NCBI GenBank assembly: GCA_017307285.1
Contig: JAFKFI010000058.1
Span: 63,078-127,077, forward strand
DNA: 64,000 bases
From: Alphaproteobacteria bacterium
GTDB lineage: Bacteria; Pseudomonadota; Alphaproteobacteria; Acetobacterales; Acetobacteraceae
Direction: 5' to 3'
A program made the translations under genes and the position numbers. The notes under the pieces are model-generated. The model worked only from the letters and a program-made list of their open reading frames with translations. It was not told where the DNA came from and made no database searches. How positions within the stretch are numbered: the first letter of the stretch is position 1; each line of letters begins with the position of its first letter. This document shows, one piece after another, positions 8,741 through 17,524 of the stretch.

Positions 8741-8929
8741 CCGACGCTGGAATCAACGAGTTGGCGTGCTGGGCGCATTATCCCGAGCCAATTTTAGATC
8801 GGCCTAACACTCGCCAGGCCGCGTAGCGGGAGCAGTCGACAACTTCGATCCGGCTCATGGTGGGAACCTCCCCTCACGTGGTCTGTTGATGCCAAGCACG
8901 ACGCTGTCGGCGGCAGGATACGGTGCAAG

Positions 8930-9195
8930 TCGCGCGCCGATTGGCTGGCGCTAATGCCGAACGCCCACGAAGGCTATGCAAGCTGGGAGAAGGCCGAGGC
9001 GATCCGCACGATGGTCAGCAGCAATATTCCCAGCAGTCGGCACCACGGCGCGCCATAGCATGGCGACGCCCTGCTTGCTGGGCTGATCCGTTGCCGCCGC
9101 TGCGGGCGCAAACTGACACTGCGCTGCTCAGGGATGGAGCATCAGATTTCCCCGGTATAGTTGTAGCCGCGGCTAGACGGACGCCCTGTTTGCCG
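8930..9195 (+). pseudogene. Relic of a large serine recombinase (C-terminal zinc-ribbon part)
   Basis: One plus-strand frame encodes MPNAHEGYASWEKAEAIRTM, a TAG stop, then HGDALLAGLIRCRRCGRKLT. This is the end of the Recombinase domain and the CxxC zinc ribbon of large serine recombinases. Three stop codons interrupt the frame, and no catalytic N-terminal resolvase domain is present upstream. It marks an old integration or transposition event at the edge of the catabolic block. Confidence 0.7.
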
Positions 9196-9245
9196 TAGTC
9201 GGCCCCGGCGCGTTCTTGGCCAGAACTTGTATGGGACTTCCTGTG

Positions 9246-9356
9246 TCAAGCTGATTCCGCACGGGCCTCCACTATGTAGGGCTGGACGATCCTGCTGGCC
9301 GGTGTATCGACGTCAGCCAGGCGGGTGAGAAGCATCTCCAATACCAAGCCCCTTGT
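9246..9356 (-). pseudogene. Possible C-terminal relic of a LacI-family regulator
   Basis: The minus-strand frame ends with RGLVLEMLLTRLADVDTPAS and RIVQPYIVEARAESA. This resembles the last helix and strand of LacI/PurR-type proteins (pattern LLxRLADPxxPxRRIVxP...ReS). Nothing upstream in the frame looks like the rest of the family. The match is short. Confidence 0.4.
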
Positions 9357-9933
9357 TCGACGCCGCGCGGTGAGCGCGTTACGTCGATGTGTCGGGACGC
9401 CCCTCGTCCCGACACCATCTGAACGGCATGGAGCGGAAGGCTTGGCAAATGCGCCGCGCGCTTTCTTTGCGCGGCGGGAGCGGAGCCACGCGCAGGGCCG
9501 CCCGTTCTTTACGGGCGGAACGAGCATGGCGAGCACCCACCATTTACCACGCCTGAGCACCGTGCTACCGGCTTGGCTGTCTTCCTTTATCGCTGTCGCA
9601 AAGACGTTGCTTGATCTGGGTCGGTATCGGCCAATACGTCCGTGTCGGAAACGAGCCGGAGAGCAACGAACCGAGGGGAGCCCGCCATTGCGCGCGAAAC
9701 TTCGCGCCGCACCCTTGTATTCGGTTGGCCCCCTGTCGGAGCCGGACCATGAAGCAATCATTCGCTTCGGCGGCGAGGATCCGAGGCGGGGGGCCCATTC
9801 TAACGAACGGTTCGATGACCATGTTCTGGCTCGGGTCACCACCACCTCGGATCGTGATCGGCCAGTCAGGCAGAGGAATCCCCGCCCGGCTCGCCGAAGT
9901 CTTGTATGTTTGCGCGCATCATCTGCGAGGCGG
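9357..9933. other. Gene-free stretch between relics and IS110
   Basis: No convincing gene was found on either strand; frames here lack recognisable domains. The left part (9390-9518) holds three strong hairpins listed separately. The rest looks like decayed insertion-element or intergenic DNA. Confidence 0.5.
9390..9518. repeat. Row of three perfect hairpins
   Basis: Stem 1: TGTCGGGACG/CGTCCCGACA (9390-9399 and 9405-9414, 5-nt loop). Stem 2: CGCCGCGC/GCGCGGCG (9452-9459 and 9469-9476, 9-nt loop). Stem 3: CCGCCCGT/ACGGGCGG (9498-9505 and 9511-9518, loop TCTTT). Loops 2 and 3 both contain TTCTTT. The array could be part of a structured RNA, a mobile-element end or a recombination site; none can be chosen by eye. 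Confidence 0.55.
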
Positions 9934-10955
9934 CTAAGCTGCTTGCCGCAGCACGACGCCGTGCGGAACTTCGCCAGTGGTGACCATGCGCCAGAGGGCG
10001 ATGAGCAGCTTGCGGGCGAGTGCGACGATCATCTGCGTCTTGCGTGCGCCCGCGGCGCCCTCGGTCCGGGTTCGGAACCACTGGGCCAATGCACTATCCT
10101 TCTGAAACAGCAAGAACCGCCAGGCGAGCTGGATCATGCCGCGACGCACCCGGGCATTACCCGCCTTGGTTAGGCCTTTTTCGCGCCGTTTGGATCCGCT
10201 TTCGTCAGGCGCACCGGTGATTCCTGCGTAGCGGGCGACCGCCCTGCGGTCGCGCAGGGTACGCGAAAATACTTCGTGCACCAGCATGTACGCCGTTTCG
10301 ACGCCCAGTCCGACGACGCTGGCCAGCAGCCGCACCATCGCGTTTGGCGCGGCCTGCGGCGCGTCCTCAAGTTGCTGCAGGCGGGCGTCCTCGATGGCCT
10401 TGATCTGCTCGCGCAGGATGGTCAACCGGGCGAAATTGCGCCGCATCTCCTCGAGTGTGTTCGGCGGGATCGGTACATCTTCAGGCGTCCGCAGCGCCTC
10501 GATAAGCTGTGGCGCCTTGCGCAGCTGTGGCTTAAATCCGCGGATGCCGAGCCGGGCCAGAGTGGACTTCATGCGATTGATGATGCGCGTGCGTTCACCG
10601 ACCAGGCTCTCCCGCTCACGGCCCGGCCGCTTGGCATCCTCTTCCCCGATCGTCGGAACCGCCACCATTCCGCAATGGCCATGCTCACCGCGCAACCAAC
10701 CCAGAAACACCCGTGTCAGCATGGCCGTGTCCAGACGATCCGTCTTTGCCCGCTTGTGTTCCCGCGAGACCGCGACACTGCTCGAATGGATGACGTGCAC
10801 CTCGATGCCGTGCTTGGCCAACCAGCGTCCCAGCCAAAATCCGTCACGCCCAGCCTCGAAGGCGACTGCGATGCGCGTGATGGAGCGACCCTTGCCAATT
10901 GCTTCGTCGCGCTAGCGGTGCAGCAGGCTCAGTAGCGCCGTTTCGTCAGGTGTGA
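9934..10955 (-). pseudogene. Degenerate IS110-family transposase
   Basis: The frame from 10821 to 9934 encodes about 295 residues of an IS110-type DEDD transposase: REHKRAKTDRLDTAMLTR in the RuvC-like domain and VVGLGVETAYMLVHE, YAGITGAPDESGSKRREKGL and KAGNARVRRGMIQLAWR in the C-terminal Transposase_20 domain. In-frame sequence upstream continues as TRIAVAFEAGRDGFWLGRWL but is cut by a TAG at 10914-10912 (in LLHR-stop-RDEAIGKG, probably a former Trp codon). The first ~30 residues, with the first catalytic Asp, are lost where the ISKra4 element begins at 10956. The element is unlikely to move by itself. Confidence 0.85.
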
Positions 10956-12425
10956 GAGACCGTCCAAAACGTGGGGGGTGCTATGGGACCGCCCGGTCGT
11001 TAGCCGGGAGTTCGGGATGAAGTGGCGGGTCATGTTGGAGCTGGTCGGACCGGATGGGATCGTTGGCGTCCATGAGGTCGGCGGTCGCGCGGCCGTGGCC
11101 GAATATGCGCCGCAAATGATCGGGCTGACGCTGGAGGAAGGCAAACATCTGCTTGCTGCGTTGCAGGTCCATCTCGTTCAAGCCCAGGCGGAGGATCATT
11201 GCCGCCGCCGCCGACGATGTCAGCGCTGCGGCGCCCAGCGGCCCCTCAAAGATCAGCGCTCCCGGCGGTTGGTGTCGTTGTTCGGCACGGTGGAGGTCCG
11301 CGCGCCGCGTTTTACCCCGTGTCGGTGTGCGGTGACCAGCCGGCGGACGCTCAACCCGGTTGCCGAGATCATGCCCGACCGATGCACGCCGGAGTACGAG
11401 CGGACCGTCGCAAAGATGGGTTCGCTCTTACCCTACCGCCGGGCGCGGACGCTGCTGGCGGAGTTTCTACCACTCGGTAAGCCACAGGCGGTGGAAACCA
11501 CCCGGCAGCGAACCCTTCGTGTTGGCACCAGGCTGGAGCAAGAGGCTGTCGCGGGGGCGGGATCCAAGTCGGTGTCGGCGGTGGCGACGAAGTCGATTGC
11601 ACTCTCCATTGACGGCGGCCACGTGCGGGCGGCTCGCCAGTATCAGGGGCGCACGTTCGAGGTTCTCCTCGCTCAGGTCAGCAACGATGAGGGGAAACAG
11701 GTCGTATTTGCCAGCGTGCCAGCGGAGGCGACTTCGCAAACTCGACAGTTGCGCGGTGTGCTTCATGGATTGGGGGCGACGCCAGCGACACCGATTACCA
11801 TCCTGAGCGATGGTGCCGATGGCCCGCGATCGCTTGGCGAAGCCGCCAGCCCCGGTCCGACTCATCATGTATTGGACTGGTTCCACCTTGCGATGCGGGT
11901 TCAGCACGTCGCCCAGGCGGCCACGAGCTGGCCCGACGCTACGGAGACTGATCGCCAGGCTGGCACTCGCCTCACCGAGACCATCGAGCGGATCCGATGG
12001 CGCCTCTGGCATGGTCAGGTCGAACGCGCTCTGGATCTCATTGCCGAAACCGTCGTCACAGTCGGCGTCGCAGCCGACGATAAGTCTCCAATTGCTGCCG
12101 CGGCACGTAAGGTGGCGCGCCTGCTGGGCGATCTCGAGACTTATGTGTCAGGACAATCCAACATCATCATCGACTACGCGACAGCCCGCCGACGCGAAGA
12201 ACCGATTTCGACGGCGGTCACCGAGAGCACGGTGCAATGGCTGCTGCATCGGCGAATGAATGCCCAGCAGCAAATGAGGTGGTCTCCGCGGGGCGCTCAT
12301 TTGATGCTGAAAGTCCGGACCTCCGCCGTGAACGGCACGCTCAACCGGGATTATACCGTCGCGGAGCGTTGGGCGCGCCGCCCGTTTTGGAGAGCAGTCT
12401 AGCCCCCCAGGTTCTGGACGGTCTC
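10956..12425 (+). mobile_element. ISKra4-family insertion sequence
   Basis: About 1.47 kb bounded by imperfect inverted repeats. The left end reads GAGACCGTCCAAAACGTGGG and the right end, reverse-complemented, GAGACCGTCCAGAACCTGGG. It has one transposase gene. It separates the truncated IS110 (left) from the truncated Tn3 transposase (right). No clear target duplication is seen, so the exact boundaries may be off by a few bases. Confidence 0.8.
11017..12402 (+). CDS. ISKra4-family transposase
   Basis: Transposase of about 461 residues if translation begins at ATG 11017 (MKWRVMLELVGPDG, GGGAG upstream); an in-frame GTG at 10978 is also open. An arginine- and cysteine-rich segment HCRRRRRCQRCGAQRPLKD and a later FTPCRCA look like a zinc-binding DNA-recognition region. 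The catalytic region contains ALSIDGGHVRA, ITILSDGADGPR, HHVLDWFHLAMRVQH and a late SAVTESTVQWLLHRRMN-like segment with the expected acidic residues. The frame is intact from end to end, so this IS may be active. Confidence 0.88.
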   Translation: MKWRVMLELVGPDGIVGVHEVGGRAAVAEYAPQMIGLTLEEGKHLLAALQVHLVQAQAEDHCRRRRRCQRCGAQRPLKDQRSRRLVSLFGTVEVRAPRFTPCRCAVTSRRTLNPVAEIMPDRCTPEYERTVAKMGSLLPYRRARTLLAEFLPLGKPQAVETTRQRTLRVGTRLEQEAVAGAGSKSVSAVATKSIALSIDGGHVRAARQYQGRTFEVLLAQVSNDEGKQVVFASVPAEATSQTRQLRGVLHGLGATPATPITILSDGADGPRSLGEAASPGPTHHVLDWFHLAMRVQHVAQAATSWPDATETDRQAGTRLTETIERIRWRLWHGQVERALDLIAETVVTVGVAADDKSPIAAAARKVARLLGDLETYVSGQSNIIIDYATARRREEPISTAVTESTVQWLLHRRMNAQQQMRWSPRGAHLMLKVRTSAVNGTLNRDYTVAERWARRPFWRAV

Positions 12426-13941
12426 CTTCCGGAATCGATCGACACATACATTGACGAGGAACGAAACCGCCAACGCCACGCTATCCAGTGCCAGGAACAG
12501 CTTGGCCTCCGCCCTTTCGGCAAACGTCTCGCGGCTGAATTGACCGGCGTACTTCTGCCTCAGGCGATCGAGAAAGATCGGCTCGCCTATCTGGCCGAAC
12601 TGGTGATGCGGAATTGCCGCGAACGCCGCATTGTCGCCCCGTCTCCCACCGCGCTTGAGCGGCTCTGCGCCGATCTCCGCCACCATGCACGCAGAGAAGC
12701 ACATCGTCGGCTGACCAATGGGCTGTCCGCCGAACAGCGCAAGCGCCTCGATGGGCTGACCCAGCGTCGCGAGGAGGGTGGCCAGACCTGGCTGACCTGG
12801 TTGAGGCAGATGCCGGAAGCCGCCAAGCCTGCGGCTATGCTTGGCGTGATCGAGCGGCTGGAGAAAGTGCGTGGCATCGGTATCGAGCCGGGCCGTGGTC
12901 ATCTCGTCCATCAGGCGCGGCTGGCACAACTCGCGCGTGAAGCCGGCCGCTCCACTGTCCAGCATGTTGCCGACTATGAACGGCAGCGCCGGCACGCGAC
13001 TTTGGTGGCGATCAGCGTGGACCTCACCGCCAGCCTGACCGACCCGGCCGTCGATCTGTTTGATCGGTTGGTCGGCGCCATGTTCCGCAAAGCCGAGGGT
13101 CGGCATGCTCGCGCGTTTCAGGCCGATGCTCGAGCAATCAATGACAAAGTCCGTCTCTTCGCACGTGTTGGCGCCGCGTTGACCACCGGCCGCAATGACC
13201 AGCAGGATGGATATGATGCGATCATCGCGCTGATGTCGTGGGAGAAATTTTGCACGTGTGTCGCCGAAGCCGAAGCCTTGGCGCGACCGGAGGAATTTGA
13301 TGCCTACAAGAACCTCGGCGAGCACTACGCCGGCGTCCGGCGATGGTCGCCGGCATTTCTGGAGACCTTCTTGTTTGAGAGCGTGCCAGCGTCTGCCTCG
13401 TTGATGCGGGCCATCGAAGTGCTACGAGAAGCAAACCGCTCGGAGAAATCCAGCCTGCCAAAATCGGCGCCGACCGCGTTCGTCAGACAGCGCTGGGCAG
13501 CACAGGTGATGCCGGGCGGCACCATCGACCGGCGCTATTACGAACTCTGCGTGCTGTCGGAACTACGGGATCGGTTGCGGGCCGGCGATGTATGGGTGAC
13601 AGGCAGCCGGCAATACAAATCCTACGAAGAACGCTTGATCTCAACGGAGACTTTGGAAAAGCTCCAACAAAGCGGCGACCTGCCGATCGCCGTCGAGGCG
13701 GACTTCGAGACGTTCATTGCGGCCCGCCGGACTCTGCTCGATGAACGAATGACCGCGGTCGATGCTCGTGCCGCCGAGGGCAAGCTGCCGGATGTCACGC
13801 TGACCAAGGGCGCGCTCAAGATCTCGCCGATCGAGAAATCGACACCGCCGGAGGCCGAAGCCTTGGCCGCCCGCCTCTACACCATGTTGCCACGCATCCG
13901 TATCACCAATCTGCTAGCCGAGGTGGCAACCTGGACGCAGT
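12426..13941 (+). pseudogene. Tn3-family transposase fragment (both ends lost)
   Basis: The frame continues from the ISKra4 end into about 505 residues of a Tn3-type TnpA, which is normally near 1000. Visible landmarks are LGLRPFGKRLAAEL (late DUF4158), the long helical middle, ALMSWEKFCTCVAEAEALAR and YYELCVLSELRDRLRAGDVW. It stops at ATWTQLSVER (13958) because the TniABQ transposon end begins at 13942; the DDE catalytic part is missing. The N-terminus is lost to the ISKra4 junction. No res site or resolvase is seen. Confidence 0.85.
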
Positions 13942-14050
13942 TGTCGGTTGAACGTTAATTCCCGGACTGGGAGATTGTTACGGTATCCGCCGACCGTTAA
14001 TTTGAGACTGGGTCGGCCTCAGAACCAAATTAACGTTATTATTGGGACTG
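13942..14050. repeat. Left transposon end with three transposase-binding-type repeats
   Basis: After the terminal TGTCGG, the motif complementary to CAGTCTCAAATTAACG occurs at 13953-13969 (imperfect, one extra base), 13995-14010 (perfect) and 14034-14050 (imperfect). All have the same orientation, opposite to the right-end copies. The last overlaps the stop codon of tniQ. Confidence 0.75.
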
Positions 14051-14851
14051 AGATTTGCCGCGCTTTCGTCTCCTCCGTTTGTCAGCCTCGCGGCCCAGCT
14101 TCCGGTTGACCTCCCAGACTCGGAGGAGATGCCGGGCCCATTCAGCTTCGGCGGAGGACCGGGCTCCGGTCGCGGCAAGGACGAAAATCCTACATGGAAA
14201 GCTAAGATTGGCGAGCGTGGCCCCTTTCGGTCCTGACGTCAGCTTTGAGCCAAACATGCTCGTGACGAATCCGGGCAACACGGGAGCTCCGTGCCTAACC
14301 GAGAGCTCCTCCCCGGAAGAGGTAGAGATTGCCGGGAGCCGATGTTCTCCACGAACAACGGCGGCTACCAACTCGGAGCCTCGGTGTGCGTTTCTTACGA
14401 CGGGGGCATACCAGGACCATCTCAGTTCCGCGTCGAAATCCTCTTCGCCTTGCTGGGTGAGAACGCCGCCACAGCGCTCGCAAAGGATACGCCATCCTTC
14501 ACGCCAATGTTTCATCCGCACCACGGCTCCGTGCTGACGCCTGAGTTCAACCAGGCACCGGCGGCATTCGACCTCTCGCCCCCTCCTCCGGACCAGACCG
14601 GTGGAGAGACGGCCGAGCCAGCGGTGAGTGCTCGCGAGCACTTCCTCCGCCGAAGATCGCAGCATCGACGCGATCACCCGAACATCATCATCCACGAGGG
14701 TTTCGTCGATCGCGCGAAGCGATCTAGGGCTGCAGCCCGCCCAGGTCAGCAAATGCAGCCGCGAGACCCGGTGCAACGCGGCTGTTCTGTCGAGCCACGA
14801 TGACAACAATTCGCCCGGTTCCTTCCTGGCGGTGAGAGGCAGCGCGCTCAT
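14039..14851 (-). CDS. tniQ: TniQ-family transposition protein
   Basis: A 270-residue TniQ/TnsD-like accessory protein that in Tn402-type elements takes part in target choice. The N-terminal motif LPLTARKEPGELLSSWLDR, with RLHLLTWAG, is typical. Two cysteine pairs, CRRC and CERC, form the expected zinc-finger region. The C-terminal tail is very basic (DKRRRRKRGKSQSQ). It is the last gene of the tniABQ operon, one base after tniB. Its stop codon lies in the left-end repeats, a compact arrangement. Confidence 0.85.
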   Translation of the reverse strand: MSALPLTARKEPGELLSSWLDRTAALHRVSRLHLLTWAGCSPRSLRAIDETLVDDDVRVIASMLRSSAEEVLASTHRWLGRLSTGLVRRRGREVECRRCLVELRRQHGAVVRMKHWREGWRILCERCGGVLTQQGEEDFDAELRWSWYAPVVRNAHRGSELVAAVVRGEHRLPAISTSSGEELSVRHGAPVLPGFVTSMFGSKLTSGPKGATLANLSFPCRIFVLAATGARSSAEAEWARHLLRVWEVNRKLGREADKRRRRKRGKSQSQ

Positions 14852-14852
14852 T

Positions 14853-15728
14853 TCATGCGGCCGCCGCGCGCGGGGCCAGAGGCAAGTCGAGCACCGCCCC
14901 GCTGTTGATCCGTTCGGCCCCCGACAGAATCGCTTCTTCCGCGAGATCCGCCAGCACTCTGAAGATCCGAGCAGTCACGCCCTGGCTGATGTCGACCAAG
15001 TGTCGTATCGCCAAGGGATTGAGTTCGGATGGCTGCCGCAGTGGCATCGAACGCAGCGCGCTGCCGACCAAACCCTGGAACTCCGTGGACGGCTGCCATG
15101 CCTGGAGCGTCAGCGGCTCATAACGGCTGGCGAGCTGTTCATCACCGAGAAGGGCGTTTTCAGCTTCGCTCGTTCCCGCGCACACAAGCGAGATCTTGAG
15201 TTCTCCGGTCAGCGTCCGCAGCAGCGCCATCATCGCGTCCCGGTCCGACGATCGTGTCGCCGTGAAGACATTATGAACTTCGTCGACGATCAGCATCCTG
15301 GTGCCGAGCGCCCGGAGGAGATGGTAGACACGATCTTCGATGATACCGGACGCCGCCGTCGAGGTCGTCGGCGCTTTCAGCGCGAAAAGAATCTGCCCGT
15401 AAAACCGGCGGACAGTTGGTTGTGGCCTGATCACGACCGACAGCACAGGCGTGTGTTCGCGGTCATTTTCCTGCTCCCAGGCCGGATTGTTCTGACGGCC
15501 GAACCGTTCCAGCAGCATGGTTTTTCCCATCCCCGACCGTCCAACGATTAATAGGCAGGGCATCCGGCTCCGTTGGGGATATTCCAGGAGACGTTCGAGC
15601 TTGCGAAGGATCGTCACAGCCCTCGGATAACTGACCCAGCGCTCCTCTTGGATGGACCGGATACGCCTGCTGTCGTCCTCGGAGAGCATGTCGGCGATTT
15701 CAGGGAAGACATGCTCAGCGCCGGCCAT
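14853..15728 (-). CDS. tniB: TniB-family transposition ATPase
   Basis: AAA+ ATPase (291 residues) that activates and targets the TniA transposase, comparable to TnsC and MuB. Walker A is visible in LLIVGRSGMGKTMLLERFGR, Walker B in RMLIVDEVHNVF, and a sensor-type segment in LKISLVCAGTSEAENAL. The start at 15728 overlaps the last 14 bases of tniA, so translation is likely coupled. The length and motif order are normal. Confidence 0.9.
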   Translation of the reverse strand: MAGAEHVFPEIADMLSEDDSRRIRSIQEERWVSYPRAVTILRKLERLLEYPQRSRMPCLLIVGRSGMGKTMLLERFGRQNNPAWEQENDREHTPVLSVVIRPQPTVRRFYGQILFALKAPTTSTAASGIIEDRVYHLLRALGTRMLIVDEVHNVFTATRSSDRDAMMALLRTLTGELKISLVCAGTSEAENALLGDEQLASRYEPLTLQAWQPSTEFQGLVGSALRSMPLRQPSELNPLAIRHLVDISQGVTARIFRVLADLAEEAILSGAERINSGAVLDLPLAPRAAAA

Positions 15729-17373
15729 GCAGGAACTCCGTTTCGAAATACGGGAGCGGGCCGTCGGTCAATGGCTCGGACCCTATTACGTCGTCGCCCA
15801 CCTGGGCCATTGGGGCAGGGGCCTTCTCGCGATCCTGGTTCATCAGGTGCTTGCGCCGCTGGCGGTTTCTCTTGGCCTGTGCTGTGAGCCCGACTTCAGC
15901 ATCCTCAATGGCACGCTGCTCAAGGACCGAGTAACCAATGGCTCTCACGTCGCTTTCCTTACGCCCCTGCGCCCGCAGTCGTTTCCGCGCGGAAATTCGT
16001 TCCCACAACGTCATCGGAGGCAGGCCCAGGTCCCGCCACCGGGCCTCCACATGCGAGCCGGGAGCTGCTTCCACCCATATCCGGCTGATGTCTCGGGGGT
16101 CATACCTGACCCCAACCTTCGTCTTTTTGCGGATGTTAAAGGATCGTAACTCTGGCGACGAATATTGGAATTTCATGAACTCGATGCCGGTCTTCTGCAA
16201 ATGGCGTTCACACCGTGGCAGAAAATCGAGCAGGAACCGGACGCGGTCACCAGGACGCTTCCAGACCGCGTCCGCAGCGTGTTCATTCCACACCGCCATT
16301 GGGGGGCGGCCAAGCGCGGAATGGATACGATTGTGATATTTCCCGGCAATCTCCAGCGCGATCCATCGTTCCAGTTGACGCAATGTCATCGCTGCGCGGC
16401 GCTCCGGGTGGTAGTCGCGTTTGTCTGCAACGGTGCTCCGTGTCGTGCCGGGCAAAAGATGAAGCGCGCCCATCGTTGTGCCGATGAGTCTTTCTATGTG
16501 CCCCCCGAAGTGCGGCGTGCGTGGCGGACGAAAGTCGACCTTGATGCCATGCTCCTCACACCCGAGCGCCAACGCCCTTGAGTGAAATTCCGCCGCGTTA
16601 TCGAGATAAAAGAGCTCCGGAAGACCGGAGCAAGGCCACGAGAGGCGGATGTTTCTGCTTTCGAGCCAATCTCCCTTCTCAAACACCGCCTGGGTCAGAC
16701 AAAGCCCAACTGAGAGAACGCTCGGGTAATCCATGGTCAGATGGAACCCCACGACCATCCGGCTGAAAACGTCGATCGCCAGCGTCAGATACGGACGACC
16801 GGCGGGAACGCGTGTCTCCTCATCAACTACGAAAACATCCGCCAGCGTATGGTCGATCTGAACGATCTGAAGGGGACGAAGCACGTCGATCCTGCCGGAG
16901 CGGATGGTGAACTGTTCGCTGGCGGCCGTCGGTCCTTCACGAAGCCTGACGACCCGGCGCTGATCGAGCGCGGCGACATGCCGTTCGACGGTCGCCCGGC
17001 TCGGTGGTGTCAAACCACCTAACCTGCATCGAGCTTCGATCTCGTCGCAAAGGTCGGAAATCCGGGGCGCCTCCCGCCTCAGGAACAGGCGGTCGATTGC
17101 TTCATTGATGATCCGCCGTTTGGCCAAGGGCGTCCGGAGCGAGCCACGCTTCGGTCCCCGAGGCTCGGGGAGCAAGGTCGAACGGACCGGCGCACCTCGC
17201 CAAGCCGCGAGCAACCGAAACAGGGTGCTGGTAGAAATTCCTATCCGCCGTGCTTCACGAGCAACAACGTCCCGTGTTCTCTCCGCGGCCGGAAGCGCAA
17301 CCAAGCGCCGGACCGTCTGCTCGCGCAGCCCGGCCGCCGCCCACTCCCGCGGTGTCTCATCATCAATCGGCAT
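15715..17373 (-). CDS. tniA: TniA-family DDE transposase
   Basis: Retroviral-integrase-fold transposase (552 residues) of the Tn402/Tn5053/Tn7 TnsB class. The N-terminus has helix-turn-helix segments (RRIGISTSTLFRLLAAWRG and ISDLCDEIEARCRLGG). The catalytic core has Asp in VQIDHTLAD, Asp in FYLDNAAEF and Glu in GGHIERLIGTTMG. A Mu-type C-terminal beta domain follows, containing VGVRYDPRDISRIWVEA. The start is 130 bp inside the right end, just past the three right-end repeats, so TniA binding there could repress its own promoter. All key residues are present. Confidence 0.92.
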   Translation of the reverse strand: MPIDDETPREWAAAGLREQTVRRLVALPAAERTRDVVAREARRIGISTSTLFRLLAAWRGAPVRSTLLPEPRGPKRGSLRTPLAKRRIINEAIDRLFLRREAPRISDLCDEIEARCRLGGLTPPSRATVERHVAALDQRRVVRLREGPTAASEQFTIRSGRIDVLRPLQIVQIDHTLADVFVVDEETRVPAGRPYLTLAIDVFSRMVVGFHLTMDYPSVLSVGLCLTQAVFEKGDWLESRNIRLSWPCSGLPELFYLDNAAEFHSRALALGCEEHGIKVDFRPPRTPHFGGHIERLIGTTMGALHLLPGTTRSTVADKRDYHPERRAAMTLRQLERWIALEIAGKYHNRIHSALGRPPMAVWNEHAADAVWKRPGDRVRFLLDFLPRCERHLQKTGIEFMKFQYSSPELRSFNIRKKTKVGVRYDPRDISRIWVEAAPGSHVEARWRDLGLPPMTLWERISARKRLRAQGRKESDVRAIGYSVLEQRAIEDAEVGLTAQAKRNRQRRKHLMNQDREKAPAPMAQVGDDVIGSEPLTDGPLPYFETEFLHGRR

Positions 17374-17394
17374 GATCTGCTCTCAGAGGCAATC

Positions 17395-17521
17395 CAGTCT
17401 CAAATTAACGCGCCTGATTCGATGCCAGTCTCGAATTAACGACTCCAGTCCCAAATTAACGAATCAGTTAACCCATTGATAACCCGGGTGTGTCCGCAAG
17501 GCAATTAACGTTGAACCGACA
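17395..17521. repeat. Right transposon end with three 16-bp repeats
   Basis: CAGTCTCAAATTAACG (17395-17410), CAGTCTCGAATTAACG (17426-17441) and CAGTCCCAAATTAACG (17446-17461) are direct repeats with 31- and 20-bp steps. The terminal 19-bp repeat ends at 17521. This layout of several transposase sites per end is typical of Tn7/Tn402-like transposons. Confidence 0.85.
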
Positions 17522-17524
17522 ACA

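Larger units (their letters stand above)
13942..17521. mobile_element. Complete minimal TniABQ (Tn402/Tn5053-like) transposon, 3.58 kb
   Basis: Outer ends are TGTCGGTTGAACGTTAATT (13942-13960) and, reverse-complemented, TGTCGGTTCAACGTTAATT (17503-17521), 18 of 19 identical. Inside are tniQ, tniB and tniA, all on the minus strand, and additional internal repeats. There is no resolvase and no cargo. The flanking 5-mers differ (GCAGT and ACAAT), so no target duplication survives: the left flank is Tn3 transposase sequence and the right flank a caspase-like gene, implying rearrangement after insertion. Confidence 0.88.

Noticed and set aside
9246..9845. 199-residue minus-strand open frame as an intact gene
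   Set aside because: Only the last ~35 codons resemble a known protein; the rest is arginine-rich sequence over the hairpins.
13942..17521. CRISPR-associated Tn7-like transposon
   Set aside because: No cas genes, CRISPR array or guide-like repeats are inside the matched ends; the short repeats are transposase-binding type.
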